Shown one piece after another: positions 17,094 to 27,242 of a DNA stretch of 64,000 nt; position 1 is the stretch's first letter, and every line of letters starts with the position of its first letter. The stretch is taken from positions 496,001-560,000 of the forward strand of contig NZ_OPYL01000001.1 in the NCBI RefSeq assembly GCF_900343125.1. The letters run 5' to 3'. The DNA is from Dysgonomonas sp. Marseille-P4361 (lineage in GTDB: Bacteria; Bacteroidota; Bacteroidia; Bacteroidales; Dysgonomonadaceae). Below the pieces are notes generated by a model. The model worked only from the letters and a program-made list of their open reading frames with translations. It had not been told where the DNA came from and made no database searches. Position numbers and translations under genes: made by a program.

Positions 17094-18968
17094 TTATCTA
17101 CCCAAAAGTACTAATAAAATCGATATATCATTCGGAGAAATTCCCGGAATTCTGCTTGCTTGTGCAATTGTTTCTGGATCGATTTTAGTTAGTTTTTGTC
17201 TTGCTTCTGTAGAAAGTGAATTAATTTCTTCGTAGTTGAATTTTCCTTTTATGCGGATATTTTCAAGACGAGTTATCTTGTCTGCTATTAATTGTTCACG
17301 CTTTATGTAGCCGTCGTATTTAATAATAATTTCGGCAGCTTCTATTATTTCCTCTTTTCTGTTAGGTGTTTTATCTAGCTCTTCCTTGAATGCAGGTACT
17401 AGATTAGATATAGTTTCTATGGATATTTGAGGGCGTGTAATAATATCTTTTAGTTTTGCTCTTTGTTTCAGAGGGCTTGTACCTAGACTTTCTAAACCCT
17501 CGTTTATATACTCTGGTTTTAACGAATAGTTAGCGGTGAAATCGATAATGCGATTGATCTCTTCTTTCTTTTCTTTCAATAAAGAGATGCGTTCTTCTTT
17601 GGCAAGACCGATATTATATCCCTTTTCGGTTAAGCGCATATCAGCATCATCTTGTCTGAGTAGAATCCTATATTCGGCTCTCGAAGTAAACATTCTGTAA
17701 GGCTCATCTACACCTTTAGTTACGAGGTCATCGATCAAAACACCTATATATGCTTCATCTCTTTTCAGGATGAAATCGTCTCCACCGTGTGTTTTAATAT
17801 GCGCATTTATTCCGGCAATCAAGCCTTGTCCTCCGGCCTCTTCATAACCTGTTGTTCCGTTAATTTGACCGGCAAAGAATAGATTGTTGATTAGCTTCGT
17901 TTCCAATGTATGTTTCAATTGTGTTGGGTCAAAAAAGTCGTATTCGATAGCATAACCGGGTCTGTATATATGTATATTTCTGAAAGCAGGGACTCTTTGC
18001 AAAGCTTCAATTTGTATATGGAGTGGGAGGGAGGAAGAGAACCCGTTTAGGTAATATTCCTGTGTGTTTTCTCCTTCTGGCTCTAAGAATAATTGATGCG
18101 AAGTCTTCTCTGCAAAGGTTACTATTTTTGTTTCTATACTTGGACAGTATCTTGGTCCTATACTTTGTATCTGCCCATTATATAGTGGAGAGTCATCCAA
18201 TCCATCGCGTAATGTTGAATGTACATCTTCATTGGTATAAGTAATCCAACAGCTAAGTTGTTTTAATGTACGTGGAGCATAATCTAAGTATGAGAATTTA
18301 TGAAAATCATCGTCACCTTTCTGTTCTTCCATAAGGCTAAAATCAACGCTTCTTCCGTCAATTCTGGCAGGCGTTCCCGTTTTCATACGGTCTGTTGTAA
18401 AGCCTATTTCTTTCAGTTGTTCCGTGATTCCAAATGATGCCGGTTCCGAAACTCGACCACCTCCCATTTGTGTTTTTCCTACGTGTATCAGTCCATTCAG
18501 GAATGTTCCATTGGTTAATACAACGGATTTTGCGGTGAATTCGACACCCATTGCAGTCTTCACTCCAGTTACTGTTTTGTTCTCTATTGCTAGAGAAGTA
18601 ACTGTATCCTGCCATATAAATAAGTTGTCTGTTCTATCGAGGATTTCTCTCCATTTTAGTATAAATTGGGCTCGATCACTTTGTGCCCTTGGACTCCACA
18701 TCGCAGGTCCTTTCGATCTGTTCAGCATTCTGAACTGGATAGCAGTCTTGTCTGTCACTATCCCCATTTGCCCTCCTAAGGCATCAATTTCACGAACTAT
18801 CTGTCCCTTTGCAATGCCTCCTACTGCAGGGTTGCAGCTCATCTGAGCTATTTTGTTCATGTCCATTGTTATCAATAGGGTCTTAGATCCCATATTGGCG
18901 GCAGCTGCTGCGGCTTCACAACCTGCATGCCCCGCACCGACAACAATTACGTCGTATTTGAAATTCAT
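17094..18968 (-). CDS. mnmG: tRNA uridine-5-carboxymethylaminomethyl modification enzyme MnmG
   Basis: 624 residues. FAD-dependent partner of MnmE; modifies the wobble uridine (cmnm5U34) of several tRNAs. N-terminal FAD-binding motif VGAGHAGCEAAAAAANMG, then SCNPAVGGIAKGQIVREIDA, FFAGQINGTTGYEEAGGQG and the insertion SRAEYRILLRQDDADMRLT; the C-terminal helical domain binds MnmE. Full length. Often located near the chromosome origin, which fits the adjoining parS pair. Confidence 0.97.
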   Translation of the reverse strand: MNFKYDVIVVGAGHAGCEAAAAAANMGSKTLLITMDMNKIAQMSCNPAVGGIAKGQIVREIDALGGQMGIVTDKTAIQFRMLNRSKGPAMWSPRAQSDRAQFILKWREILDRTDNLFIWQDTVTSLAIENKTVTGVKTAMGVEFTAKSVVLTNGTFLNGLIHVGKTQMGGGRVSEPASFGITEQLKEIGFTTDRMKTGTPARIDGRSVDFSLMEEQKGDDDFHKFSYLDYAPRTLKQLSCWITYTNEDVHSTLRDGLDDSPLYNGQIQSIGPRYCPSIETKIVTFAEKTSHQLFLEPEGENTQEYYLNGFSSSLPLHIQIEALQRVPAFRNIHIYRPGYAIEYDFFDPTQLKHTLETKLINNLFFAGQINGTTGYEEAGGQGLIAGINAHIKTHGGDDFILKRDEAYIGVLIDDLVTKGVDEPYRMFTSRAEYRILLRQDDADMRLTEKGYNIGLAKEERISLLKEKKEEINRIIDFTANYSLKPEYINEGLESLGTSPLKQRAKLKDIITRPQISIETISNLVPAFKEELDKTPNRKEEIIEAAEIIIKYDGYIKREQLIADKITRLENIRIKGKFNYEEINSLSTEARQKLTKIDPETIAQASRIPGISPNDISILLVLLGR

Positions 18969-19095
18969 ATAATAAATTGTGGATGAAAAATTATTTTATA
19001 GATACAAAGTTAGTATTTTATTGTATTCTTTTTTACATATTTATCCTGCTATAGATAGAAACAATCGACTGTCGCATACATCTATATGCAACTAT

Positions 19096-19833
19096 TTATG
19101 CCTTGTTAGCATTTTCGATTGCTTTTTTTACTTTAGAAACATCAGTCCGAAGGATTGAATATTCTTCGTTGAAATCATCAAAATGAGAAGCTTTATACTC
19201 CATGCCTCCTGTATATCTACTCCTGAATGAGCCATGAAATTCTTTCAAGTTTGTAGCTTTTACCAACCCCGAAATATTCTCTTCATTTATTCCTCCTCCG
19301 GGCATAATAATGATTCTATCTTCAGCTTTTTCGATAAGCTCTTTTAGCACTTCTTTTCCTTCCAAAGCTGTTTTTTCTCCCCCTGAAGTTAATATCCGAT
19401 CACAACCTAACTCTATGACATCTTCCAATGATTTGAATAAATCGTTGCATCTGTCAAAAGCTCGATGAAATGTTACACTCATTCCATATTGCTTTGCGAT
19501 AGCTACAAGCTCGCTGTTTCTTTGCATATCTATGCTTCCGTCAGCATTGAGTATACCTATGACAACCCCGTCGCATTTTGCTTTTCCGCAATGATGGATA
19601 TCAGATTTCATCAAGTCAAATTCAAGATTGGTATATAAGAAATCTCCACCGCGAGGTCTTATTATCACATTCAATTGTATATGAAGCAGCTCTCTTGACT
19701 TCTCAATTTGTGATAGAGCAGGAGTTGTTCCGCCTTCAACCAAGTTGTCGCAAAGTTCAACTCTTACAGCTCCTCCTTTCTGTCCTTCGATGGCCGATTG
19801 TACCGATCCCGCACAAACTTCTAAAGATATCAT
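19096..19833 (-). CDS. cutC: CutC family protein
   Basis: 245 residues, TIM-barrel CutC family. Motifs: LEVCAGSVQSAIEGQKGGAVRVELC at the start (shown in part), VIIRPRGGDF, VTFHRAFDRC, ILTSGGEK and IIIMPGGGINEEN. The family was named for copper homeostasis in E. coli, but a direct copper role is disputed, so the function should be read as unproven. Shares its direction with the TlpA-like gene 32 bp downstream. Confidence 0.92.
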   Translation of the reverse strand: MISLEVCAGSVQSAIEGQKGGAVRVELCDNLVEGGTTPALSQIEKSRELLHIQLNVIIRPRGGDFLYTNLEFDLMKSDIHHCGKAKCDGVVIGILNADGSIDMQRNSELVAIAKQYGMSVTFHRAFDRCNDLFKSLEDVIELGCDRILTSGGEKTALEGKEVLKELIEKAEDRIIIMPGGGINEENISGLVKATNLKEFHGSFRSRYTGGMEYKASHFDDFNEEYSILRTDVSKVKKAIENANKA

Positions 19834-19865
19834 GTATTTAAAGTGTTGATTGTCTTTTAGTTACT

Positions 19866-20378
19866 TTATTTCGCTAATTCTTCTTCAATCAGAAGCATTA
19901 GTTCCTGAAATTCTTCTTTCTTGTAACCTTTTGATGCATAGATTATTATGTCATTTTGATCAACAAGATAGGTGCGAGGAATTGTTGTCTTTGCAAATTT
20001 TGATGTAAATCCTCTTTCGGGATCAGGATAGAGAGGGAAAGAGAATTGCTTCTTTTCGTTATATTTTGTTAGCTCATCATCGGTATGTTCTCGTCCTACA
20101 GTTAGCATTACAAATTTATCTTCGTCTTTGAACTTCGGCCATAAAGTCTTTTTTACTTCGGCTAGTTCTAACTGGCAAGGAGGACACCATGTAGCAAAGA
20201 TATTTATAAGCACTAATTTGCCCTTCAAATCTTTTGAGTTGATTTCTCCATGTTTGGCTGATGATAATTGAAATTCGGGCATTTTATCGCCTTTTGCAGC
20301 TATATCTCCACTCTCGCTTTGGGCAGACAGACTCAAATGAAAGGCTAGTATTGTTAAAAATAAAAAGGCTTTCTTCAT
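19866..20378 (-). CDS. Exported TlpA-like thioredoxin
   Basis: 170 residues. A signal peptide (MKKAFLFLTILAFHLSLSAQ) is followed by a TlpA/ResA-like fold: LKGKLVLINIFATWCPPCQ, with the WCPPC redox site, and a cis-Pro region TTIPRTYLVDQND. Periplasmic thiol-disulfide reductase by family. Located between cutC and ygiQ on the same strand. Confidence 0.9.
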   Translation of the reverse strand: MKKAFLFLTILAFHLSLSAQSESGDIAAKGDKMPEFQLSSAKHGEINSKDLKGKLVLINIFATWCPPCQLELAEVKKTLWPKFKDEDKFVMLTVGREHTDDELTKYNEKKQFSFPLYPDPERGFTSKFAKTTIPRTYLVDQNDIIIYASKGYKKEEFQELMLLIEEELAK

Positions 20379-20413
20379 TGCTTTATCAAATTAAGTGATT
20401 TTACGTATAAATT

Positions 20414-22240
20414 CTAGTTGTATAATCTTTTTATTAAATCTTCTCTTTTTAGCTTCTTCAGTGATTTGATTATCTGATTGCGATAATTTTTATCGTACCA
20501 GAAAAAATATTGGCGTTGAGCTAGCTTTTGCTCCTTTGTACGCGCTGTATATACTTTTTCGAGTGTATATGGATGATAACCTGTATAATAAATCTCTGTA
20601 GCCAATGTCATCGGAGAGGGGGTAAAATCCTGAATTTGCTCCAATTTGAAACCTAATGGCTTTGTGGTTGCTGCTAGTTCAGCCATATCAACTTCAGTAC
20701 ACCCCGGATGTGATGATATGAAATACGGTATTAATTGCTGTTTTAAGCCGTTTTCACCGTTGATCTTATCGAATATCCTGCGGAATGAATAAAATTGCTG
20801 AAAACTGGGCTTACGCATGTTGTTGAGCACATTGTCCGATGTGTGTTCCGGTGCAACTTTGAGTCGCCCCGATACATGGTTCACAATAAGTTCTTTTGTG
20901 TACTCGTCAGAGATTTTATTCAATCTGTTATCTTCATTCCGATGCAGAAGCATGTCGTAACGAACACCGCTTCCAACGAAAGATTTCTTAATCTTTGGCA
21001 ATGAATCTACCGCTTTGTATATGTCTAACAAATAAGAGTGATCTATGTTTAGATTCTTGCATATTTTGGGATGAATACAAGATGGACGCTTGCATTTGGC
21101 GCAAATCGTTTCATCCTTTCCTTTCATTTTATACATATTGGCCGAAGGGCCTCCCAAATCGCTCAGATAACCCTTGAAATCGGGCATTTCGGTCACTTGC
21201 TTTACTTCTTTTAGTATAGACTCTTTCGAGCGTGAAGCAATAAACTTCCCCTGATGAGCCGATATTGTGCAAAATGCACATCCTCCAAAACAACCGCGGT
21301 GCATATTTACCGAGAATTTTATCATCTCAAATGCTGGTATTGTCTTCCCTTTGTACTTAGGGTGAGGTAGTCGTGTGTAAGGTAAATCGAAGGATGCATC
21401 AATCTCCTTTTCACTCATAGGAGGATAAGGAGGATTAATCACAACAGCCTTATCATTGTATGTCTGTACAATTCGGGATGCATTTACCATGTTGGATTGC
21501 TCTTCTACTATGCGGAAATTCTTTGCTTGTTTGAGCTTATCTTCTAGGCACTCTTCGTGAGAGAAAAGATAGATATCGTTTTTCTCAACCGGAGATTGTT
21601 TTACCTTGTTCTTATCGGTGAGATAAACTGTTTGGGGAATGTCTGTTAGCTCATTGAATGATTTCCCGTCTTTAAGCTCGGTTATTATCGCTTTCAACGG
21701 ATTTTCGCCCATCCCATAAACTAGCAAATCTGCTTTAGAATCGATCAATATTGATTGGTGCAATTTATCGTCCCAATAGTCGTAATGTGTTACCCTGCGC
21801 AATGAAGCTTCAATTCCCCCTAAAAGTACGGGTACATCGGGGAAAAGCTCTTTTAAAATGTTGGTGTAAACAATAGAAGTTCTATCCGGACGCATCCCTG
21901 CTTTTCCTTCAGCAGTATAAGCATCATCGGAACGTAATCGTTTATTGGCGGTGTAATGATTGATCATGGAGTCCATTGCTCCGGCTGTTACACCGAAGAA
22001 ACGGCGAGGAGTACCAAGTTTCTTGAAGTCTCTCAGATCGTCTCTCCAGTTTGGTTGCGGTACAATAGCTACTTTCAGACCTTCAGCTTCGAGCATTCTG
22101 CCAATAACGGCTGCTCCGAAAGCCGGATGGTCTATATATGCGTCTCCTGAGAATAGAATTACATCCAATTGATCCCATCCTCTCAACTCTACCTCTTTTT
22201 TTGTGGTAGGTTGCCAATCTGTTAAACGATACTCTTTCAT
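20414..22240 (-). CDS. YgiQ family radical SAM protein
   Basis: 608 residues from the ATG at 22240 (MKEYRLTDWQPTTKKEVELR); a frame 17 codons longer exists upstream, but family members begin near this Met. Radical SAM [4Fe-4S] motif in HRGCFGGCAFCTISAHQG (CxxxCxxC). The N-terminal domain has FGAAVIGRMLEAEGLKVAIV, the C-terminal part LIPYFISSHPGCTEVDMAEL and QIQDFTPSPMT. The substrate of the family is not established. Confidence 0.93.
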   Translation of the reverse strand: MKEYRLTDWQPTTKKEVELRGWDQLDVILFSGDAYIDHPAFGAAVIGRMLEAEGLKVAIVPQPNWRDDLRDFKKLGTPRRFFGVTAGAMDSMINHYTANKRLRSDDAYTAEGKAGMRPDRTSIVYTNILKELFPDVPVLLGGIEASLRRVTHYDYWDDKLHQSILIDSKADLLVYGMGENPLKAIITELKDGKSFNELTDIPQTVYLTDKNKVKQSPVEKNDIYLFSHEECLEDKLKQAKNFRIVEEQSNMVNASRIVQTYNDKAVVINPPYPPMSEKEIDASFDLPYTRLPHPKYKGKTIPAFEMIKFSVNMHRGCFGGCAFCTISAHQGKFIASRSKESILKEVKQVTEMPDFKGYLSDLGGPSANMYKMKGKDETICAKCKRPSCIHPKICKNLNIDHSYLLDIYKAVDSLPKIKKSFVGSGVRYDMLLHRNEDNRLNKISDEYTKELIVNHVSGRLKVAPEHTSDNVLNNMRKPSFQQFYSFRRIFDKINGENGLKQQLIPYFISSHPGCTEVDMAELAATTKPLGFKLEQIQDFTPSPMTLATEIYYTGYHPYTLEKVYTARTKEQKLAQRQYFFWYDKNYRNQIIKSLKKLKREDLIKRLYN

Positions 22241-22331
22241 AATCAAGGTACAAAGGTATTGCTTTTTTCTGCTATGTTGTTGATCATGCACTTATTCTTA
22301 ACATTTTTACATGATCTAAATCTAAACATTG

Positions 22332-22339
22332 TATATTTG
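22332..22339 (+). promoter_or_regulatory. Bacteroidetes -7 promoter element for the tamL-like gene
   Basis: TATATTTG fits the TAnnTTTG -7 consensus and lies 20 bp before the ATG. The -33 region is weak (TTTTTAC at about 22305). Confidence 0.5.
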
Positions 22340-22359
22340 CTAACTGTTATTTTCTTTAA

Positions 22360-24660
22360 ATGAGGAAGATTAAAATCATACCAATTGCTTTTATCCTTAC
22401 CCTTGCGGCTTGTACAACTACAAAAAACATTCCGGAAGGGAGTTACCTATTGGATAATATGGAGGTGAAGCATGATACTAAAAATGCAACTTCCGACTTA
22501 GAAGATTTTGTACGTCAACAGCCAAATACAAGTTTTCCGCTGTTGGGAAAAGTCCGTTTGAAGATCTATAATATGGCTGGAGATACCAGTAAATGGATCA
22601 ACCGAACTATTCAGAAACTTGGTCAGCCGCCTGTCATATTCAGTAACTCTCAGACATTGATTTCAGCCAATCAGCTTAAGAAGCAATTGAATAATCAAGG
22701 ATATCTGAATGCACAAGTAGATACATTACTCAAAAAAGATGGTAATAAAATTTCTGTAACATACGATATCAAAGGAGGCGAACCTTATTTGATAAGAGAT
22801 TATACATATGCCATTGAAGATACAACGATGGCGAGAATAATGACTCGTATCCCTTCCAATCCTGTAATAGCAGGAGGTGATATGTACGATATGGCCATGC
22901 TTGAAGAAGAGAGGCTTAGAGTAAATGAAATAATGAGAAATGTGGGTTATTATAATTTCTCGAAAGAATACGTTTATTTCAAGGCAGATTCTACATTAAA
23001 TTCTCATCAGGTAGATCTTTTCTTGAATGTGTATCCAAGAAGGGATAGTCTTCCATATACCCGCTATAAAATCAATAAAGTAAAAGTAATTTCGGGAATA
23101 AACACCAGTGATTTTGCAGAAGCCGGGAGCGATGGAAGACCTGGTCCAGGAAGTTGGTTTTTTAGGAATGCGGATACTACAGAGTATCATAATATGACAA
23201 TTATCAGAGGTCGTAACAACTTTCTGCGTAATTCTACGATAAGACGTAATAATTATATTCGTAAAGGAAACTACTATTCCGATATGTTGCAAAACTGGAC
23301 CTATCAGTCATTTAGTAGGATAGGAGCTGTGAATCAGGTGAATATATCAACAACTCCGTCTGCTGAAGATAGTACATTGCTGGATGCTACAGTTGTTTTG
23401 TTACCGGCCAACTTCCATAAATTCAAAGCCGGATTGGATGGTACAAACTCAGCCGGAGACATCGGGGTTGCTCCAAGTATTTCTTACCAGCATCAAAACT
23501 TGTTTAATGGAGGGGAAGAACTAAGTATTCGATTGAAAGGAGCATATGAATTTATTCCTAAGAGTAAACAAGGTGATTTGTTAGGACAAAGTTATTATGA
23601 ATATGGTATCGAAACTGGTCTGAAGTTTCCAATGATTCTTTTCCCTTGGCTAAAAAGGAGTTGGAGAGAACAACCTTTTGCAGAGACTAATTTTAAGATT
23701 GGCTTGACGAATCAACATAGACCTGAATATACGCGGCAATTCTTCAATACGACTATCAACTATGACTGGCTGACTTATAACTTCAGATTAGGGCATAGTC
23801 TCGATCTGTTGGATGTTAACTATATCCGTATGCCTTACCGATCGGAACGGTTTGATAGCTTGTATATAGATAATGTAAAGAATCCGATGTTGCGAGAAAG
23901 TTATCAGGATCAGTTAGTAGCTCGTACTGCATATACATTTTCATTGGTAAATGGACGCAAATTAAACCCTCTATATCCTACTTATACACTACGTGGCTCG
24001 TTTGAAGTTTCCGGATTGCTGCCTCGTTTGGTAAGCACTATAAGAGGTGCTAAAGAGAATGAAAACGGGCAAAAGCAAATTCTAGGTGTTGCATATGCAG
24101 AGTATGTAAAAGGAAGTATAGATTATTCAAGAACGTTTTTCTTTTCCAAAAGACATTCATTAGCCTATCGAATAGGTCTTGGATTAGCTTATCCTTATGG
24201 TAACTCGAATGTATTACCTTTTGAAAGAAGGTTTTTTGCAGGAGGAGCTAACAGTATCAGGGGCTGGAGTACCAGATCGCTTGGTCCGGGAGCATATAAG
24301 CGACAAGATGACTTAGACTTTGTAAATCAAACCGGAGATATGAAACTAGAGTTCAGCATCGAGAATAGGTTTAAAGTGACCGATCTTTTTGAATTTGCTC
24401 AATTTATAGATGCCGGTAACATATGGACACTAAAGAAATATGAGAGTCAGCCGGGAGGACAATTTGCTTTCGATAGTTTCTATAAAGAGATTGCAGCTTC
24501 TTATGGTATAGGTCTTCGTTTCGATTTAAGCTTCTTGTTGCTCCGTTTTGACGTGGGTGCACAGATATACGATCCGTCAAGGGATACTGGTAAATTTGTT
24601 ATGTTTAAGCCAACTATCCATAAAATGGCATGGCATTTTGGGATAGGATATCCATTTTGA
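22360..24660 (+). CDS. BamA/TamA-family outer-membrane lipoprotein, TamL-like
   Basis: 766 residues. Lipoprotein signal (ILTLAACTTT, lipidated Cys near residue 18), a POTRA-like region (~residues 30-330, e.g. NQGYLNAQVDTLLKKDGNKISVTYDI), and a C-terminal 16-strand barrel domain (~350-766) with FERRFFAGGANSIRGW, the family RGW motif, ending in the aromatic FGIGYPF. A lipidated TamA-like protein of this kind (TamL) is typical of Bacteroidota and probably helps assemble outer-membrane proteins. It is divergent from the ygiQ-like gene. Confidence 0.9.
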   Translation: MRKIKIIPIAFILTLAACTTTKNIPEGSYLLDNMEVKHDTKNATSDLEDFVRQQPNTSFPLLGKVRLKIYNMAGDTSKWINRTIQKLGQPPVIFSNSQTLISANQLKKQLNNQGYLNAQVDTLLKKDGNKISVTYDIKGGEPYLIRDYTYAIEDTTMARIMTRIPSNPVIAGGDMYDMAMLEEERLRVNEIMRNVGYYNFSKEYVYFKADSTLNSHQVDLFLNVYPRRDSLPYTRYKINKVKVISGINTSDFAEAGSDGRPGPGSWFFRNADTTEYHNMTIIRGRNNFLRNSTIRRNNYIRKGNYYSDMLQNWTYQSFSRIGAVNQVNISTTPSAEDSTLLDATVVLLPANFHKFKAGLDGTNSAGDIGVAPSISYQHQNLFNGGEELSIRLKGAYEFIPKSKQGDLLGQSYYEYGIETGLKFPMILFPWLKRSWREQPFAETNFKIGLTNQHRPEYTRQFFNTTINYDWLTYNFRLGHSLDLLDVNYIRMPYRSERFDSLYIDNVKNPMLRESYQDQLVARTAYTFSLVNGRKLNPLYPTYTLRGSFEVSGLLPRLVSTIRGAKENENGQKQILGVAYAEYVKGSIDYSRTFFFSKRHSLAYRIGLGLAYPYGNSNVLPFERRFFAGGANSIRGWSTRSLGPGAYKRQDDLDFVNQTGDMKLEFSIENRFKVTDLFEFAQFIDAGNIWTLKKYESQPGGQFAFDSFYKEIAASYGIGLRFDLSFLLLRFDVGAQIYDPSRDTGKFVMFKPTIHKMAWHFGIGYPF

Positions 24661-24750
24661 CGAATATGATAATTGATTAAGATGCATTATCTTGATCCTT
24701 ATGTGTTTACTTGATAAAGGTCAAGCTAATATCTCTATTTCAAAATTTTG

Positions 24751-25287
24751 TTATTCATGATCGTGATGAGCCATATCTGATTCAGCCTTGTCTTTATGTA
24801 CAGTTCCATGCGGGTGTTCGGGTTTGGCATAGATTGAGTATAACTTTAAAGGTTTATTGCCCTTGTTTATAATATTATGCCACTTTCCCGATGGAACGAA
24901 AATAGCATCGTCATCGCTTGCTTGGCGAACAAATATCAATTTATCTTCACTGTCTCCCATCAAAACTTCAGCGTCTCCTTCTTCTATTCGCAGAAATTGC
25001 TCAATATCTTTATGCATTTATAACCCAACTTCGCCGCCTACAGGTATAGACATTACCGTCAACTGCAGATTCTGGCCAGTCCATATTGCTGTGCGGAAAG
25101 TATTGTTCTCTAACGTATAATCTTCAATATTAATCACAAGAGGATCGGCTCCATAGTCTTTAAGAACGACCTCTTTCTTTTCTTGTTTAGTTTTCTCTAC
25201 CGTCTGTGTGCCCTGTTCATTTTTATTCGATGGTTGGCAAGCAAATAGCCCGACAAGTATAACTCCTATAAAAATTAGTTTTTTCAT
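24751..25287 (-). pseudogene. Cupin lipoprotein gene split by an in-frame ochre codon
   Basis: One continuous frame interrupted by TAA at 25018-25020. Upstream 89 codons: lipoprotein signal (VILVGLFACQPS) and the first cupin strands ending LTVMSIPVGGEVGL. Downstream 88 codons: MHKDIEQFLRIEEGDAEVLM, IFVPSGKWHNIINKGNKPLK and the end of the cupin fold. Homologues read GGE(I/V)GLE.H.D.(D/E)QF, so TAA stands where GAA (Glu) is expected, a G-to-T change. Undisturbed length would be 178 residues. ATG follows the stop immediately, so restart is possible, but the second piece would lack export. Confidence 0.8.
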
Positions 25288-25487
25288 AATTTATTTGATT
25301 TTGGAATTATTAATCTTCTCAAGTTAAGCATAATTTAGTTGTATCTGTACTAATAAAAGTTAAGTTTAAGGCTAAGAGGTTTAATATTAATATGTTTAAT
25401 GTTGGATAGGATGTATGTATATCTTTGTAGCCATATAGCTTGTAACCCTAGTTTTGTATAATAATGTGTCATATATTTTTAATAAAC

Positions 25488-25520
25488 AAAGCCGATTAAT
25501 ACGTGATTAATCGGCTTTTA
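25488..25520. terminator. Hairpin terminator downstream of the FISUMP gene
   Basis: Perfect 13-bp stem AAAGCCGATTAAT / ATTAATCGGCTTT with a 5-nt loop and T-rich flanks on both sides. 20 bp beyond the stop of the minus-strand FISUMP gene. Confidence 0.85.
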
Positions 25521-25539
25521 TCTATCTAAGTTTTATCGT

Positions 25540-26982
25540 TTATTTAGTATCTTTTTTACAGCGAACAGAGAACGTTTGTTCTGCATCATGATAACTTCTA
25601 CTATAATTACCATGACCCCTATAGAATCTTCTCATATATCCTAAAGGGTAATTTACACTAGATAATTTGGACGAACTGGACCAAAAATATGCAGCTGTTC
25701 CGTATTCATAGACAGTAGCTGTACTTCCACTAGTCCCTACAAGGTAAGCATCGAATCCACTTGCACTAAATGTATTAGATAATCCTCCTGTAGATGAAGA
25801 TACAGCTGTTCTACTTTTCATTGCTTGACCTATACTCCCTCCTACAGTTACATCCATGCCTGAGTCAAAATCTACATTTGAAACAGAACCTTTTGACACA
25901 CCCGAAAACATACTGACATTATTTACTACTCCATTGGCCAAGTCAGTCCATTCCTGATCGCTAGGGAGATACCATCCGTCAGGACAGATTCCTTGATACA
26001 TAACATCTCTGTTTGTACTTCCTCCCTCTTCTACATTTATAGGCAATGTTGCTGGTCCGGTTGAGGTTCCTACACCTATAGCTGCTGCTCTATTATACAA
26101 TACCCCGTAATTGGTTGTTACCGAGCTAGCATTATTAGGTATATAATAATGAGGTTCTGATAGTTTTGTATAGTTTGATGATGTTTGTTTGATAAGAGAT
26201 GTCCCATTAGGTAATCTTAATGTGCGAAGATTTTGTGTCATCCATACTCCTTCATCAAACACCTTTGTAGTATCAATGTAGACTTCCGGAAGGAAAGCTA
26301 TTTCGTCCCAATTAGGTTCATCTGTACTACAAGAAAGGCTTCTTTTGATCTGATATCCTTCCATCAATAGCTTATAACCTACATAGAAACGAGAGGTCGT
26401 GTATGTATTGACAGAGCTTTCTCCCGGTCGCTGATCGCTTATATCTTCAGTACCATTTGGAGAAGATTTATCTGTGTTTACTATTCGTCCAAGTTGGTAA
26501 TAACCATTTGCTCTAGCTTCTTCCTTATTTTTTGGCCATCCTTTAGGATTGTTTGGATCTAAGAATTCAAAGCCTCGTTTGTAGGATATATAATCTCCTT
26601 TTTGAGTTTTTATTTCAGGGTATGGAACAAAAGGCTGCCATTTTTCTCCATCCCAAACGTGTATACCCGGGCAAAAACGGGTTTCCTCCGATTCTATATT
26701 CATACCGGTATTATACACTACAAGTCCGATGTGATCTAAATGTTCAAGAGTATTACCTTGAGTAGCTCCCATTGTCTTTCCAAGATCTTTTTCAGTCCTG
26801 ATGTTTTTTAGTTCTACACGAGGTAGACCCAATCCTTTAGTAGAGTTGACTCCCATATCCCCATTCATTTTGAGGTCTAATAATGCTCCTGCATTTGGAT
26901 TCTCATTACTCCCAATAGTTACCTGAGATAATAGGTTAGTACATAGCAATATTAAGCACGCTATGCTTAAGAATTTTTTCAT
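25540..26982 (-). CDS. Exported FISUMP-domain protein
   Basis: 480 residues with a signal peptide (MKKFLSIACLILLCTNLLSQ). The N-terminal part has the VTIGSNENPNAGALLDLK segment common in Bacteroidetes surface proteins. The C-terminal ~220 residues match the Fibrobacter succinogenes major paralogous domain: EGVWMTQNLRTLRLPNGT, ICPDGWYLPSDQEWTDLANG, AYFWSSS and the ending SVRCKKD. Probably a cell-surface adhesion or structural protein; the ligand is unknown. Confidence 0.88.
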   Translation of the reverse strand: MKKFLSIACLILLCTNLLSQVTIGSNENPNAGALLDLKMNGDMGVNSTKGLGLPRVELKNIRTEKDLGKTMGATQGNTLEHLDHIGLVVYNTGMNIESEETRFCPGIHVWDGEKWQPFVPYPEIKTQKGDYISYKRGFEFLDPNNPKGWPKNKEEARANGYYQLGRIVNTDKSSPNGTEDISDQRPGESSVNTYTTSRFYVGYKLLMEGYQIKRSLSCSTDEPNWDEIAFLPEVYIDTTKVFDEGVWMTQNLRTLRLPNGTSLIKQTSSNYTKLSEPHYYIPNNASSVTTNYGVLYNRAAAIGVGTSTGPATLPINVEEGGSTNRDVMYQGICPDGWYLPSDQEWTDLANGVVNNVSMFSGVSKGSVSNVDFDSGMDVTVGGSIGQAMKSRTAVSSSTGGLSNTFSASGFDAYLVGTSGSTATVYEYGTAAYFWSSSSKLSSVNYPLGYMRRFYRGHGNYSRSYHDAEQTFSVRCKKDTK

Positions 26983-27242
26983 TGTGTGTGGCTTTTATGT
27001 AAAAATATTGTGTGTTAAATAACTGTCGTGTCGAATGAAAGTACAAAATTAGGTGTTGTTTTGATATAAAAAAACAAAAACTGGGTTAAAATATGTATAA
27101 TTTGGTGTTTGTCAATATTTTCTATGTGCATTCATTTTTGCAAATATCTTCTATTGCTCGCTATGTTATACTTTTTATGTAGTTTTGCTTTACTTATGTT
27201 TGTATTTACAAACTTTTGAAATAAAATACTTATATTTAGCGG

